Assembly (NCBI GenBank): GCA_036260935.1
Contig: DATALQ010000010.1
Coordinates: 62,001-126,000 of the forward strand
Direction of reading: 5' to 3'
DNA from: JAEYOM01 sp036260935
Lineage (GTDB): Bacteria > Bacillota > Clostridia > Acetivibrionales > DTU013
DNA length: 64,000 bases
A model generated the notes under the pieces. That model saw nothing but the letters and a program-made list of their open reading frames with translations. It was not told where the DNA came from and did no database searches. The stretch's first letter is position 1. Each line of letters opens with the position of its first letter. Made by a program: the position numbers and the translations under genes. Shown here in pieces: positions 16,476-25,730 of this stretch.

Positions 16476-18884
16476 TCAATTCTCCTTTCTTATACTTTTC
16501 TTTTCGGCTTTATGTTTTTGATGCAGTCTGAACCCGTTGAATGCAAGCGTGATCGTTGTAAGCACGACCGATATTGGATCCAATGCTAATTGAACGGGCA
16601 TTATGCCAAGCTGTTCCGGGCTATCGTCGATCAGGTATGTCCAGGTAGAGGATGGAGCCTTCAAACCTTCCTTCTCCATGTCGATTCCATTCCTGGTGAT
16701 CTCTGCTTTCTCAAGCACAGCCAACGTCTCCTGGCTGATATTCTGCAGAAGCTTTTCGTATCCTTCGATAGCGATCTTGTTGAATTCGCTTATGGGAATC
16801 TTTCCGGCTATATTCACCAGATGGATGCTCTCCCTTGTGTAGGACAGGTAATCCAGATATTCTGTCCAGCAGGAGCTGATGAAATGCAGCAATACCTGCC
16901 ATTCGGCCTTAAGCAGCGCTGGCTCGCCGACGGCCGGAACAAGGCTTTCATATCTTTCAGGGAGGTATGTCCTGAACAACCCGGGCAACCTGCCGAAAAG
17001 CACTTCGTAACGCTTAGCAAAGATCATCTGACGCTGTCTTTCCATAAGCACGTTGTACTTCTGGAGCGTGCGCCTTATCTGAAAGTTCTGGCCTTCGATG
17101 ATCTTCTGCGCACGGGAGGTCTCCCGCCTTATGATCTTGTTTTCTATCGGGTCGGCGCCTGATATGGAATATAACTCCTCCGGTATAAGCTCCTTGAGCT
17201 TGTATTGCTTCATCAGATCATCCTCGAAGCTGATGAAGAAGCGGGTCGATCCCGGATCGCCCTGTCGTCCTGCTCTGCCGCGCAACTGATCGTCTATCCT
17301 CCTGCTTTCGTGTTTGTTTGTGCCTATTACATAGAGCCCACCAAGAGCAGCCACCCTGTCATGCTCTTCCTCGTTTTCTCCCCCAAGCCTTATGTCGGTT
17401 CCCCTTCCGGCCATATTGGTCGAAACGGTGACTGTCCCCGGACGCCCGGCATTGGATATAATGCCTGCTTCTTTTTCATCGTTTTTTGCATTCAGTATGG
17501 TACAGGTGATATCGGCTCCGGCAAGTCTCTCCGCCAGCTCCTCGGATTCTTCAACACTCCTCGTGCCTATCAGCACAGGTCTGCCCGCTTTATGCACGGC
17601 AGCAATTTCGGTAACGAGCGCATCCATTTTAGCTTTCCTGTTGGCAAAGATGACATCCGGATGGTCCACTCTTATACATTCCTTATTCGTAGGTATCACA
17701 GCCACACTCAGTCCATAGAACTCCAGCAACTCTTCCGAGGAGGATCTGGCTGTGCCTGTCATTCCGGAGATCCGAGGGTACTGCCTGATGAAATTCTGCA
17801 GAGTAACGGAAGCTATGATCTGTCCCTTCGTCTCGGAATATATGCCCTCCTTGGCCTCTATAGCCTCCTGGAGCCCGTAAGGCCACTGCCTGCTGTCTGC
17901 GACACGTCCTGTAAATTCATCCACCAATTCAATTTTATTATTACGTATGATATAGTCAACATCCCTTTTCAGCAACGCGCGGGCGTGCAGGGCGTTTCCT
18001 ACATCGACGAGCAGCTCAAGGTTCCTTTCGTCGTACAGGTTCCCGCAGCCGAAGGTTTTTTCTATGACGCCGACTCCCTTCTCGGTAAGGAATACGTTCC
18101 TTTCATATTCGTCCAGACTGTAATCCTCTTCGGGTGTAAGACTTCCGACCACCCCGGATATCACTCTCGGGTCGAAGCCGCGGTCCTTTTCCGTTTTGCC
18201 TGCAATAACGAGCGGTATCCTTGCCTCATCAATAAGAATCGAGTCAGCCTCGTCTATGATTGCATAATTAAACGGTCTTTGTACCAGTTCGTAAGGACTT
18301 TCGGCCAGAAAGCTCCTCAGATAATCGAAACCGGATTCCTTTGCCGTAAGGTAAGTTATATCCGCAGAGTATGCAGCTTTTCTAACGCTTTTGTCCATGC
18401 CTTCCTGTATGAAACCCACGCTTACGCCAAGAAAATCATACAGAGGTTTCATCCAGCCTGCATCCCTTCGAGCGAGATAATCGTTGAAGGTAAGCACATG
18501 CACTCCTTTGCCGTATAAAGCATTCAAATAGGCGGGCGCAGTTGCTGCAAGAGTTTTTCCTTCGCCGGTCTGCATTTCGACAAGGGCGCCGTAATGCAGG
18601 GCTATCCCGGCCAGCATCTGAACATCGAACGGCCTCATTTTAAGTGTCCTCGCCGAAGCCTCCCTGGCAAGCGCAAACGCTTTTACCAGCAGCTGTTCCG
18701 GAGGTATGCCGCTTACAGCCTGCTGCCGCAACTCCATGGAAAGCTGCCTGAGTTCTTCATCGGACTTATTTTTAAGGTCTGTTTGGTTTATTTCGGACAG
18801 TAATTTTTTTGCAGGGTCAAGGTTAAGCTCGGTCGATTTTAGTTCACCGAGCATTTTAAAGATTTTAGGTCCTTCTTTTTGCAT
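16476..18884 (-). CDS. SecA-family preprotein translocase ATPase, accessory (SecA2-like) type
   Basis: An 802-residue SecA. The motor domain shows the DEAD-type helicase motifs: MQTGEGKT Walker A near residue 90, VLTFNDYLARRDA, DEADSILIDEARIP, the second RecA domain with GTRSVEESEELA, TNMAGRGTDI and GRAGRQGDPGSTRFF. It differs from housekeeping SecA: it is shorter, the C-terminal zinc-binding CxCxSG tail is absent, and instead the end carries a hydrophobic stretch (DPISVVLTTITLAFNGFRL) and a Lys-rich tail. That favours an accessory SecA exporting a limited set of proteins. The second ATG (18884) is used because AGGAGG lies seven bases upstream; the first ATG abuts it. Its neighbours are small unknown proteins, not ribosome or prfB genes as for many main secA genes. 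Confidence 0.88.
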   Translation of the reverse strand: MQKEGPKIFKMLGELKSTELNLDPAKKLLSEINQTDLKNKSDEELRQLSMELRQQAVSGIPPEQLLVKAFALAREASARTLKMRPFDVQMLAGIALHYGALVEMQTGEGKTLAATAPAYLNALYGKGVHVLTFNDYLARRDAGWMKPLYDFLGVSVGFIQEGMDKSVRKAAYSADITYLTAKESGFDYLRSFLAESPYELVQRPFNYAIIDEADSILIDEARIPLVIAGKTEKDRGFDPRVISGVVGSLTPEEDYSLDEYERNVFLTEKGVGVIEKTFGCGNLYDERNLELLVDVGNALHARALLKRDVDYIIRNNKIELVDEFTGRVADSRQWPYGLQEAIEAKEGIYSETKGQIIASVTLQNFIRQYPRISGMTGTARSSSEELLEFYGLSVAVIPTNKECIRVDHPDVIFANRKAKMDALVTEIAAVHKAGRPVLIGTRSVEESEELAERLAGADITCTILNAKNDEKEAGIISNAGRPGTVTVSTNMAGRGTDIRLGGENEEEHDRVAALGGLYVIGTNKHESRRIDDQLRGRAGRQGDPGSTRFFISFEDDLMKQYKLKELIPEELYSISGADPIENKIIRRETSRAQKIIEGQNFQIRRTLQKYNVLMERQRQMIFAKRYEVLFGRLPGLFRTYLPERYESLVPAVGEPALLKAEWQVLLHFISSCWTEYLDYLSYTRESIHLVNIAGKIPISEFNKIAIEGYEKLLQNISQETLAVLEKAEITRNGIDMEKEGLKAPSSTWTYLIDDSPEQLGIMPVQLALDPISVVLTTITLAFNGFRLHQKHKAEKKSIRKEN

Positions 18885-18917
18885 GAACATGCCTCCTGTA
18901 AGTTATTTTTCAATCCA

Positions 18918-19247
18918 CTACAGTGAGGCGGAGGGAAACATCTTGAACCTGTGGAAAAGTACCAGAAGCATGCTGCTTAGAGTGAATAAAATATCCAGAG
19001 TAAGGATCCATGCCGTGGAAACCTGTGCGAACGCTCCCGAAATGATACCCGAGGCTATGGCTGCCGTTATAGAAAACATGAAAAAGGCAACCTGCGCTGG
19101 TGAATTGGCTACACACAGGTCGAATTCGTATAGCAGCCGCGCCATACTGCGGCCGGAATATCCAGTTTTCAGCACCGCCGCGAAAACAGCCGCAATCAAG
19201 GCGGCCAGCGGCAGGAATGCGGAAAGAAACTGCAGCATAAATCTCAC
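18918..19247 (-). CDS. Small polytopic membrane protein upstream of secA-like gene
   Basis: A 109-residue protein with three probable membrane helices (about 5-27, 51-75 and 80-101) and few charged residues; no family is recognised. It starts with GTG at 19247 or ATG at 19238; neither has a strong ribosome site. It ends 33 bases before the SecA-like start on the same strand, so it is likely the first gene of the SecA-like cluster and could be a membrane partner. The ribosome site is weak, hence moderate confidence. Confidence 0.6.
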   Translation of the reverse strand: MRFMLQFLSAFLPLAALIAAVFAAVLKTGYSGRSMARLLYEFDLCVANSPAQVAFFMFSITAAIASGIISGAFAQVSTAWILTLDILFTLSSMLLVLFHRFKMFPSASL

Positions 19248-19412
19248 TTTCCCAGTACTTGTTGGATATAATTTACTTTATCCACAATATTATCATTATA
19301 ACATAGTTGAAACGCAACAGAAGTAATAAAATTTTTCTACAACCGAAAAATTTTCTAATGAACTGATGCGTTATAATCATTTATACGCAAGCAAAATGAT
19401 GTTGTCTGTCTA

Positions 19413-20504
19413 TTATTGCAGGTAAGGATTTATGGTTCCGGGCACCTTTATAGCCTCCATATATTCCGCCCGTTCCGTTCCCTCGACGTATTCGATTCGC
19501 CTGGATCTTACGGAATCAAGTATGCGGAATACCGTTTTGACATCACCGTATTCAACCTCGGGAGTCACCTTTATTTCCTCTGTGCCGTTCATTGCATTGT
19601 AGAAATTCAACAATTCATTGTAATAGCCTCTGTCCGGGGTGAATGTTATGGTTTCAGTCGTCCCGCCATTGTAGGCAATTGTAATGACGCCGGAGGTTTT
19701 GTCCTCGAGGAATATCTGACCGCCCGTTCCGAAAATTCTGAGCCCGACGGCAGGTTTCAGAGCTTCCACGCCGGAGGGGTAATATGTGTATTGCCCGATT
19801 ACTCCACTTTTGAAAAGGATATTGCTGTTTACCGAGACATATGGGTTGAAATCCTGCTTCTGCGGCTTCCCGAAGGCCTGTACGCATTCGATGTCGCCGA
19901 AGATATACCTCATGCCCGCCAGATCATGCAGTGCCGCATCCAGAAACGCGCCGCCGCGGAAATCGGGATGCTGCCTCCACTCAGTACCGGCGTATGTATC
20001 CTGCCCCATGTCGCACGGAAAACAAGTCACGTTGTTATCAATGAAATAGACGATATTTCCGATTTTTCCTTCGTTAATGATCTTCTTCAGCTTATTGTGC
20101 TCTTCGTCATATCTATAGTTCTCTGCGATCATGATCCTCAGGCTGCTTTTCCTCCGTGCGAGCTCGAAAAACCTATCCGCCTGTTTCATATCGGGAGCCA
20201 GTGGTTTCTCGCATATGAAATCGAACCCAGCTTCCGCCACTGCTGCCGATACTTCATAATTCTGTCCGATGGGAACCAGTATGTCGATTGCGTCTAGATC
20301 GGTCCGTTTCAGCATTTCATGGTAATCCTCATAAACATTTTTTAAGTCAAGACCTATTTTATTGGCAAAATTCTCAGCATCGGCCTTTGTGCGGTTGGAA
20401 AGCGCCGCGATCTCATACTTGTCCTTCAATTCCTGCAATGCTGGATAATGAAGCCTTTCCCATGCCAAACCCGTTCCTGTAACACCAAGTCTTATCTTTT
20501 TCAA
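19413..20504 (-). CDS. Gfo/Idh/MocA family NAD(P)-dependent oxidoreductase
   Basis: A 363-residue dehydrogenase. The N-terminal Rossmann fold starts with RLGVTGTGLAWERLHYPAL, and the conserved EKPLA catalytic/cofactor motif is present near residue 98, followed by the C-terminal alpha/beta domain with DAALHDLAGMRYIFG. Enzymes of this family oxidise or reduce sugars, inositols or related cyclic compounds in the cytoplasm; the substrate is not identifiable. The glycine loop is GTG rather than the common GxGxxG followed by a small residue, a minor departure. TTG start at 20504, preceded by GGAGGA seven bases upstream. It is divergent from the proline symporter gene and transcribed alone. Confidence 0.9.
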   Translation of the reverse strand: MKKIRLGVTGTGLAWERLHYPALQELKDKYEIAALSNRTKADAENFANKIGLDLKNVYEDYHEMLKRTDLDAIDILVPIGQNYEVSAAVAEAGFDFICEKPLAPDMKQADRFFELARRKSSLRIMIAENYRYDEEHNKLKKIINEGKIGNIVYFIDNNVTCFPCDMGQDTYAGTEWRQHPDFRGGAFLDAALHDLAGMRYIFGDIECVQAFGKPQKQDFNPYVSVNSNILFKSGVIGQYTYYPSGVEALKPAVGLRIFGTGGQIFLEDKTSGVITIAYNGGTTETITFTPDRGYYNELLNFYNAMNGTEEIKVTPEVEYGDVKTVFRILDSVRSRRIEYVEGTERAEYMEAIKVPGTINPYLQ

Positions 20505-20625
20505 AACGCTTCCTCCGTATCTTTCAGCATAGCTGTTATTTTGTGTTTTATTCGGTTCATGGTTTTAGTGTCTGCCTTTTTCAAAAATTTTATCGAGTTA
20601 AAGCGATAATAATGCGCAGTATTGC

Positions 20626-20654
20626 TTTTCAGCAATATAATTATCTGATATAAT
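20626..20654 (+). promoter_or_regulatory. Promoter of sodium/proline symporter gene
   Basis: TTTTCA (20626-20631) and TATAAT (20649-20654) are 17 bases apart. The TATAAT overlaps an upstream in-frame ATG at 20653, which rules that codon out and supports the start at 20683. Confidence 0.65.
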
Positions 20655-20682
20655 GGCAGCAAAATGGGAAAAGGGGGTATAT

Positions 20683-22245
20683 ATGATGATTGGGGCTTCA
20701 TGGCAAATAATGATTGCGATGGTTGCATATCTGATCGCGGTAATAGTAATAGGCTTCTATTTCAAGGAAAAAGCCAATACTAATTCCGATAATTACTTTA
20801 TTGGGGGCAGGTCGCTGGGCCCATGGATAGCGTCGATGAGCGCAGAGGCTTCAGATATGAGCGGCTGGCTGCTGATGGGCCTTCCCGGCGTTGCGTACTG
20901 GTGTGGTTTGAGCGATGCAGTGTGGACTGCAATAGGGCTCGCTATAGGTACCTATCTGAACTGGCTGATAGTCGCAAAAAGACTTCGCAGGTATTCAACG
21001 GTATCGAATGCCATCACTATTCCGGAATTTTTCAGCAACAGGTTCAAGGAAAACAAAAAGGTCATTCTTATGATCGCGGCAGTATTCATACTGGTGTTTT
21101 TCGCGGTTTACGCAGGCAGCTGCTTCGTCACCTTCGGCAAGCTTTTCAGCACGCTGTTCGGCATAAAATACCAGATAGTAATGATTATCGGCGCGGTGAT
21201 CGTACTGGCATACACATTTATGGGTGGGTTCCTTGCTGAAAGCGTTTCGGATTTCATGCAGGGAGTTATCATGATCATCGCCCTTTGTGCCGTCCTGATA
21301 GTCGGGACTGTTGCTGCGGGCGGAATACCTGCCATCATGGAAAACATGAAAACAATACCCGGCTTCTTCGATTTCTTCGGAATAGCAACGCCTCAGGTTG
21401 CCGACGGCGTCCAGCAGCTCGATGCTGCGGGCAAGCCGCTGTTCGGAGATGCGGGCAGTTATGGCCTGCTTACCATCATATCGACGATGTCCTGGGGGCT
21501 CGGTTACTTCGGGATGCCGCAGGTATTATTGAGATTTATGGCTATTAACAGAGCTTCCGAATTGAAAAAGTCGAGAAGAATAGCGATTATCTGGTGCGTT
21601 ATCTCGCTTTTCTCCGCTGTTGCCATAGGCCTGATCGGGCGGTCGCTGTACCCTGCAGATCTGTTGACCCAGAGTCTGTCTGAAAACGTATTCATAACGA
21701 TGTCGACTTCGCTGCTTCCTCCTCTGCTGGCAGGCGTGATCCTGTCCGGAATACTTGCAGCGACGATGAGCTCATCGGATTCATATCTTCTGATTGCAGC
21801 TTCAGCATTTTCGAAAAATATTTTCCAGGGTATAGTGTGGAAGAAAGCCACGGATAAACAGGTAATGGTGGTATCGAGAATCACATTGCTGGTGGTTTCG
21901 CTCTTCGGCATTATCATAGCACTCGATGAAAAAAGCATAATATTCAAAGTCGTTTCCTTCGCCTGGGCGGGCTTCGGCGCTACCTTCGGACCGATAATGC
22001 TGTTTTCGCTGTTCTGGAAGAGGACGACGAGAGCAGGCGCCATTGCAGGTATGCTCACGGGCGGAGGCATGGTATTTGTTTGGAAGCTCCTGTTGAAACC
22101 GATGGGAGGCATTCTTGGAATATATGAACTGTTCCCGGCATTTGTACTGTCCTGCATCGCCATCCTTGTCGTCTCATTGCTCACGAAGAAGCCAGATAAA
22201 GCAATACAGGACGAGTTCGAACTTGCAAAGACATTTGAATGCTGA
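20683..22245 (+). CDS. putP: Sodium/proline symporter
   Basis: A solute:sodium symporter (SSS family) of about 520 residues that imports proline with Na+ across the cytoplasmic membrane. About 13 hydrophobic segments are visible. The family signature near the N-terminus, SMSAEASDMSGWLLMGLPG, and the SGILAATMSSSDSYLL segment that lines the Na+ site in PutP are both intact. Start ATG 20683 is five bases after GGGGG (a second ATG follows immediately). Its promoter is readable just upstream. It stands alone between a divergent oxidoreductase and the thrS leader; no proline-catabolic gene is adjacent. A closely related osmolyte specificity (e.g. OpuE-like) cannot be excluded. Confidence 0.92.
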   Translation: MMIGASWQIMIAMVAYLIAVIVIGFYFKEKANTNSDNYFIGGRSLGPWIASMSAEASDMSGWLLMGLPGVAYWCGLSDAVWTAIGLAIGTYLNWLIVAKRLRRYSTVSNAITIPEFFSNRFKENKKVILMIAAVFILVFFAVYAGSCFVTFGKLFSTLFGIKYQIVMIIGAVIVLAYTFMGGFLAESVSDFMQGVIMIIALCAVLIVGTVAAGGIPAIMENMKTIPGFFDFFGIATPQVADGVQQLDAAGKPLFGDAGSYGLLTIISTMSWGLGYFGMPQVLLRFMAINRASELKKSRRIAIIWCVISLFSAVAIGLIGRSLYPADLLTQSLSENVFITMSTSLLPPLLAGVILSGILAATMSSSDSYLLIAASAFSKNIFQGIVWKKATDKQVMVVSRITLLVVSLFGIIIALDEKSIIFKVVSFAWAGFGATFGPIMLFSLFWKRTTRAGAIAGMLTGGGMVFVWKLLLKPMGGILGIYELFPAFVLSCIAILVVSLLTKKPDKAIQDEFELAKTFEC

Positions 22246-22323
22246 ATGATACGCAGTTGAAACGCGGGGACGGTTCTTTTGAATGAGGTTCCGTTTTCAA
22301 ATCGATCTACAGCTAATTTACAG

Positions 22324-22351
22324 TTGACTTTAATTGTAATTGGGTTATAAT
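22324..22351 (+). promoter_or_regulatory. Promoter of thrS leader
   Basis: TTGACT (22324-22329), 16-base spacer, TATAAT (22346-22351). It predicts a transcript start near 22358, immediately before the T-box leader. Confidence 0.75.
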
Positions 22352-22357
22352 AGATTA

Positions 22358-22585
22358 AAACTATCATTTTTATCATGCATTGAAGGGAACAGTAAGCTGC
22401 CGTAAACCTTGAAAGAGAGATGCCGCCGTGGCTGGAAGCGGGATCGAAGGAAAGCAGACGAAGACCATCCCGGAGCATGAACGTCGATCACGTTATAATC
22501 GCAATAAGACCAAATTAGGGTGGAACCACGGGAGAATGCTCTCGTCCCTTGTATTATACAAGAGACGGGAGCTTATTTTTTTACA
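22358..22585 (+). ncRNA. T-box leader of thrS
   Basis: A tRNA-sensing T-box leader. The conserved 14-base T-box AGGGTGGAACCACG lies at 22517-22530; a 5' stem region with AGAGAG and an AGTA element precedes it. The likely specifier is ACC (22464-22466) within GAAGACCATCCCGG, which matches threonine. The 3' part folds into a 16-pair terminator (22538-22572) followed by TTATTTTTTT; the competing antiterminator would form with the T-box when uncharged tRNA-Thr binds. This controls the downstream threonyl-tRNA synthetase by transcription attenuation. Confidence 0.95.
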
Positions 22586-22626
22586 GACATATATTGGACT
22601 CGAATTGAAAAAGGAGGAGTAGAGTT

Positions 22627-24576
22627 ATGATAAAGGTTACACTGAAGGATGGAAGCGTAAAGGAATACGAAGCGGGCACCACAGTGATGCAGGTGGCCGA
22701 AAGTATAAGCGCGGGCCTTGCGAGAGTAGCTCTTGCAGCTGAGATAGACGGGGAAGTGAAGGAACTCTCCACTGTGCTGGATAAGGACTGCAGCCTGAAC
22801 CTGCTCACTTTCGACAGTGAAGGCGGAAAGCATGCCTTCAGGCACACTGCGTCCCACGTAATGGCGCAGGCCGTCAAGAGGCTTTACCCTAACGCAAAGC
22901 TGGCCATAGGCCCGGCAATAGACAACGGCTTCTATTATGACTTTGAAATTGACAAAACCTTCACTTCCGAGGATCTCGAGAAGATAGAAAAGGAAATGGA
23001 GAAGATCGTAAAGGAAGACCTCCCACTCGAGCGTTATACGCTGCCTAGGGCAGAGGCGATCAAATTCATGGAGGAAAAGGGCGAACCATACAAGGTCGAG
23101 CTAATCCGCGACCTGCCGGAAGACGCAACCATATCCTTCTACAAGCAGGGAGACTTTACAGATCTCTGCGCCGGACCTCATGTACCGTCGACAGGCAAAA
23201 TCAAGGCGTTCAAGCTTACCCAGATCGCCGGCGCATACTGGCGCGGTAACGAAAAGAACAAGATGCTCCAGAGGATATACGGCACGGCGTTCGCGAAGAA
23301 GAATGAGCTCGAAGAATACCTTGCCATGATCGAGGAGGCAAAGAAGAGGGACCACAATAAAATCGGCCGCGAACTCGACTATTTCACCACTGTCGATTAT
23401 ATAGGGCAGGGACTGCCGATCCTTATGCCGAAGGGCGCCAAGGTCATCCAGATACTGCAGAGGTTCGTGGAGGATGAAGAGGAACGCCGCGGATACTTGC
23501 TGACCAAGACTCCGTTCATGGCAAAGCGTGAACTCTATAAAATATCGGGACACTGGGACCATTACAGGGACGGCATGTTCGTAATGGGCGATCCGAAATC
23601 CTTCGAGGACCCGAACGCCGAAATATTTGCACTCAGGCCGATGACCTGCCCGTTCCAGTTCCAGGTCTACCTTGCGCACCTGAGAAGCTATCGTGATCTG
23701 CCGATGAGGTTCAACGAAACCTCGACGCTGTTCAGGAACGAGTCGTCGGGTGAAATGCACGGACTAATCCGCGTGAGACAGTTTACGATCTCGGAAGGCC
23801 ATCTGGCGTGTATGCCCGAGCAGCTCGAGGAGGAGTTTGCAGGCTGCGTGAACCTTGCTTTGTTCATGCTGAAGGCAGTCGGCCTTGACGGCGACGTTTC
23901 ATACCGTTTCTCGAAATGGGATCCGAACGACAAGAAAAAGTATATCGGGACCGAGGAACAGTGGAACGAAGTTCAGGGCCGCATGCGCGAGATACTGAAC
24001 GACCTGAAGATTCCGTACACCGAAGCGGACGGCGAAGCGGCGTTCTACGGACCGAAGCTCGATATCCAGATAAAGAATGTGTTCGGCAAGGAAGATACGC
24101 TTATAACCGTTCAGATAGACTTCCTGCTGGCTGAAAAGTACGGCATGGTATACGTTGACCGCGACGGGCAGAAAAAGTACCCCTACGTTATACACAGGAC
24201 TTCGATAGGCTGCTATGAAAGGACGCTGGCACTTTTGATAGAGAAGTACGCCGGAGCGCTGCCGATCTGGCTCGCTCCTGTGCAGGTCAAACTGCTGCCG
24301 ATTATCGACAAGCAGCACGGATACGCCAAGAAAGTGTGCGATAAGCTGCAGTCTTACGGCCTGAGGGTCGAGACCGATCTGAGAAACGAGAAGATCGGTT
24401 ACAAGATCCGCGAGGCACAGATGGAAAAGGTGCCATACATGCTCGTCATTGGCGACAAGGAGATGGAGAACGGCCAGGTGGCGGTAAGATCGCGCAAGGA
24501 AGGCGACCTCGGACCAATGCCGCTGGATAAATTCATCGAAAAGATCACCGAAGAGGTTAGGAACAGAGTGTTATAA
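22627..24576 (+). CDS. thrS: Threonyl-tRNA synthetase
   Basis: Class II aminoacyl-tRNA synthetase of 649 residues, normal length. Domains in order: TGS (1-62), editing/tRNA-SAD domain with HTASHVMAQAVKRLYP (about 77-92) and the zinc/editing CAGPHVPSTG, catalytic core with MTCPFQFQVYL and HGLIRVRQF (motif 2), and IHRTSIGCYERTLALLIE (motif 3), then the anticodon-binding domain ending in RSRKEGDLG. The ATG follows AAAGGAGG. It is a single-gene unit behind its T-box leader and closed by a terminator. Confidence 0.98.
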   Translation: MIKVTLKDGSVKEYEAGTTVMQVAESISAGLARVALAAEIDGEVKELSTVLDKDCSLNLLTFDSEGGKHAFRHTASHVMAQAVKRLYPNAKLAIGPAIDNGFYYDFEIDKTFTSEDLEKIEKEMEKIVKEDLPLERYTLPRAEAIKFMEEKGEPYKVELIRDLPEDATISFYKQGDFTDLCAGPHVPSTGKIKAFKLTQIAGAYWRGNEKNKMLQRIYGTAFAKKNELEEYLAMIEEAKKRDHNKIGRELDYFTTVDYIGQGLPILMPKGAKVIQILQRFVEDEEERRGYLLTKTPFMAKRELYKISGHWDHYRDGMFVMGDPKSFEDPNAEIFALRPMTCPFQFQVYLAHLRSYRDLPMRFNETSTLFRNESSGEMHGLIRVRQFTISEGHLACMPEQLEEEFAGCVNLALFMLKAVGLDGDVSYRFSKWDPNDKKKYIGTEEQWNEVQGRMREILNDLKIPYTEADGEAAFYGPKLDIQIKNVFGKEDTLITVQIDFLLAEKYGMVYVDRDGQKKYPYVIHRTSIGCYERTLALLIEKYAGALPIWLAPVQVKLLPIIDKQHGYAKKVCDKLQSYGLRVETDLRNEKIGYKIREAQMEKVPYMLVIGDKEMENGQVAVRSRKEGDLGPMPLDKFIEKITEEVRNRVL

Positions 24577-24593
24577 TTACAATATCTATATTG

Positions 24594-24621
24594 AAAAAGG
24601 CCTGAATTTCAGGCCTTTTTT
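24594..24621 (+). terminator. Intrinsic terminator of thrS
   Basis: AAAAAGGCCTGAA and TTCAGGCCTTTTTT form a long stem with almost no loop, directly behind thrS. Confidence 0.92.
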
Positions 24622-24632
24622 GTATGGCGTGC

Positions 24633-24666
24633 GTCCAGCGAAGCTGGACCACTTGCCGGCGCAAGT
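24633..24666. repeat. Two adjacent small hairpins between thrS and thyA
   Basis: GTCCAGC-GAA-GCTGGAC (24633-24649) and ACTTGC-CGGC-GCAAGT (24651-24666) form two tight stems side by side, followed by a related GACTTGCCAAGC word on the other strand near 24675-24687. They lie past the thrS terminator, so they are probably a repeat element rather than part of the terminator. Confidence 0.5.
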
Positions 24667-24815
24667 TCGGAGACGCTTGGCAAGTCTGCCTTTGAGAGTC
24701 TCTTTACATTATACCTACTAGAATTATCGTTCTGCCAATATGCTTTTGGGACAAAATAAGTTATAATGAATTTGGATTGAACATAGGACGAAATGAATAA
24801 GTGAGGTACAGTCTG

Positions 24816-25646
24816 ATGAGCAAGGCTGACGGCATTTTTATCAATATGTGCAGGGACATACTCGATAATGGGTATTCTTCCGAGGGCGAAAAGGTAAGGC
24901 CGGTTTGGGGAGACGGATCGCCTGCCTACACCTTGAAAAAGTTCTGCGTAGTCAATCGTTACGACCTGGCGGATGAATTCCCCATAATGACACTAAGACC
25001 TACCAATCTGAAGGCGGCGGTAGATGAGCTGCTTTGGATCTGGCAGAAGAAATCGAACAACGTCCATGACCTGAACAGCCATATATGGGACAGTTGGGCC
25101 GATGAAACGGGTTCCATCGGGAAGGCCTACGGGTATCAACTTGGTGTCAGGCACAAGTATAATGAAGGCGAATTCGACCAGGTCGACAGGGTATTGTACG
25201 ATCTGAAGCATAACCCGTACAGCAGAAGGATAATTACCAACCTCTACAACCACGGCGACCTTAATGAGATGCACCTTTACCCGTGCGCTTACAGCGTAAC
25301 CTTCAATGTCACCGGCAACAAGCTCAATGCTATATTGAACCAGCGCTCGAACGACGTTCTTGTGGCAAACAACTGGAATGTGAGCCAGTATGCGATACTG
25401 GTACATATGATTGCCCAAGTCAGTGGCTTTGAGGCGGGCGAGCTGGTACATGTCATAGCAGACGCTCATATTTACGACAAGCATATACCTTTGGTCGAAG
25501 AACTGATAGAACGGCCCGCTTATCCGGCACCGAAGCTTTTGATCAATCCGGATGTAAAGGATTTCTATGCTTTCAGAGTCGAGGACTTTGTGCTGGAGGA
25601 TTACCAGAGAGGGCCGCAGATAAAAAATATACCTGTTGCGGTCTAG
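24816..25646 (+). CDS. thyA: Thymidylate synthase
   Basis: ThyA converts dUMP to dTMP with methylenetetrahydrofolate, leaving dihydrofolate. The 276-residue frame carries the catalytic cysteine in HLYPCAYS (Cys157), the phosphate-binding YSRRI near residue 135, the QRSNDVLVANNWN substrate loop and the HVIADAHIYDKH segment. The last residues QIKNIPVAV are a typical ThyA end. ATG 24816 is used because GTGAGGT sits eight bases upstream; the upstream GTG at 24801 is part of that site. It is the first gene of a thyA-folA pair, which couples dTMP synthesis with recycling of the dihydrofolate it releases. Confidence 0.96.
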   Translation: MSKADGIFINMCRDILDNGYSSEGEKVRPVWGDGSPAYTLKKFCVVNRYDLADEFPIMTLRPTNLKAAVDELLWIWQKKSNNVHDLNSHIWDSWADETGSIGKAYGYQLGVRHKYNEGEFDQVDRVLYDLKHNPYSRRIITNLYNHGDLNEMHLYPCAYSVTFNVTGNKLNAILNQRSNDVLVANNWNVSQYAILVHMIAQVSGFEAGELVHVIADAHIYDKHIPLVEELIERPAYPAPKLLINPDVKDFYAFRVEDFVLEDYQRGPQIKNIPVAV

Positions 25647-25730
25647 CCGGCAGGCTCAAAGCCGCCGATAAGCGTGAATAGCGGCAGTTGTCCAAGCTAC
25701 ACAACAGACACAGGAGCGGGGTGAAATTTT

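Noticed and set aside
17205..18518. 437-codon frame on the + strand inside the SecA-like gene
   Set aside because: It is the antisense of a clearly coding gene with conserved ATPase motifs and has no ribosome site or recognisable domain.
19416..20297. 293-codon frame on the + strand opposite the Gfo/Idh gene
   Set aside because: Antisense shadow of a conserved dehydrogenase; no family features.
21504..22478. Long minus-strand frame across putP and the thrS leader
   Set aside because: Runs antisense through membrane-protein codons and the T-box region; no own signals.
24633..24690. CRISPR-like repeats after thrS
   Set aside because: Only two unlike hairpins without regular spacers.
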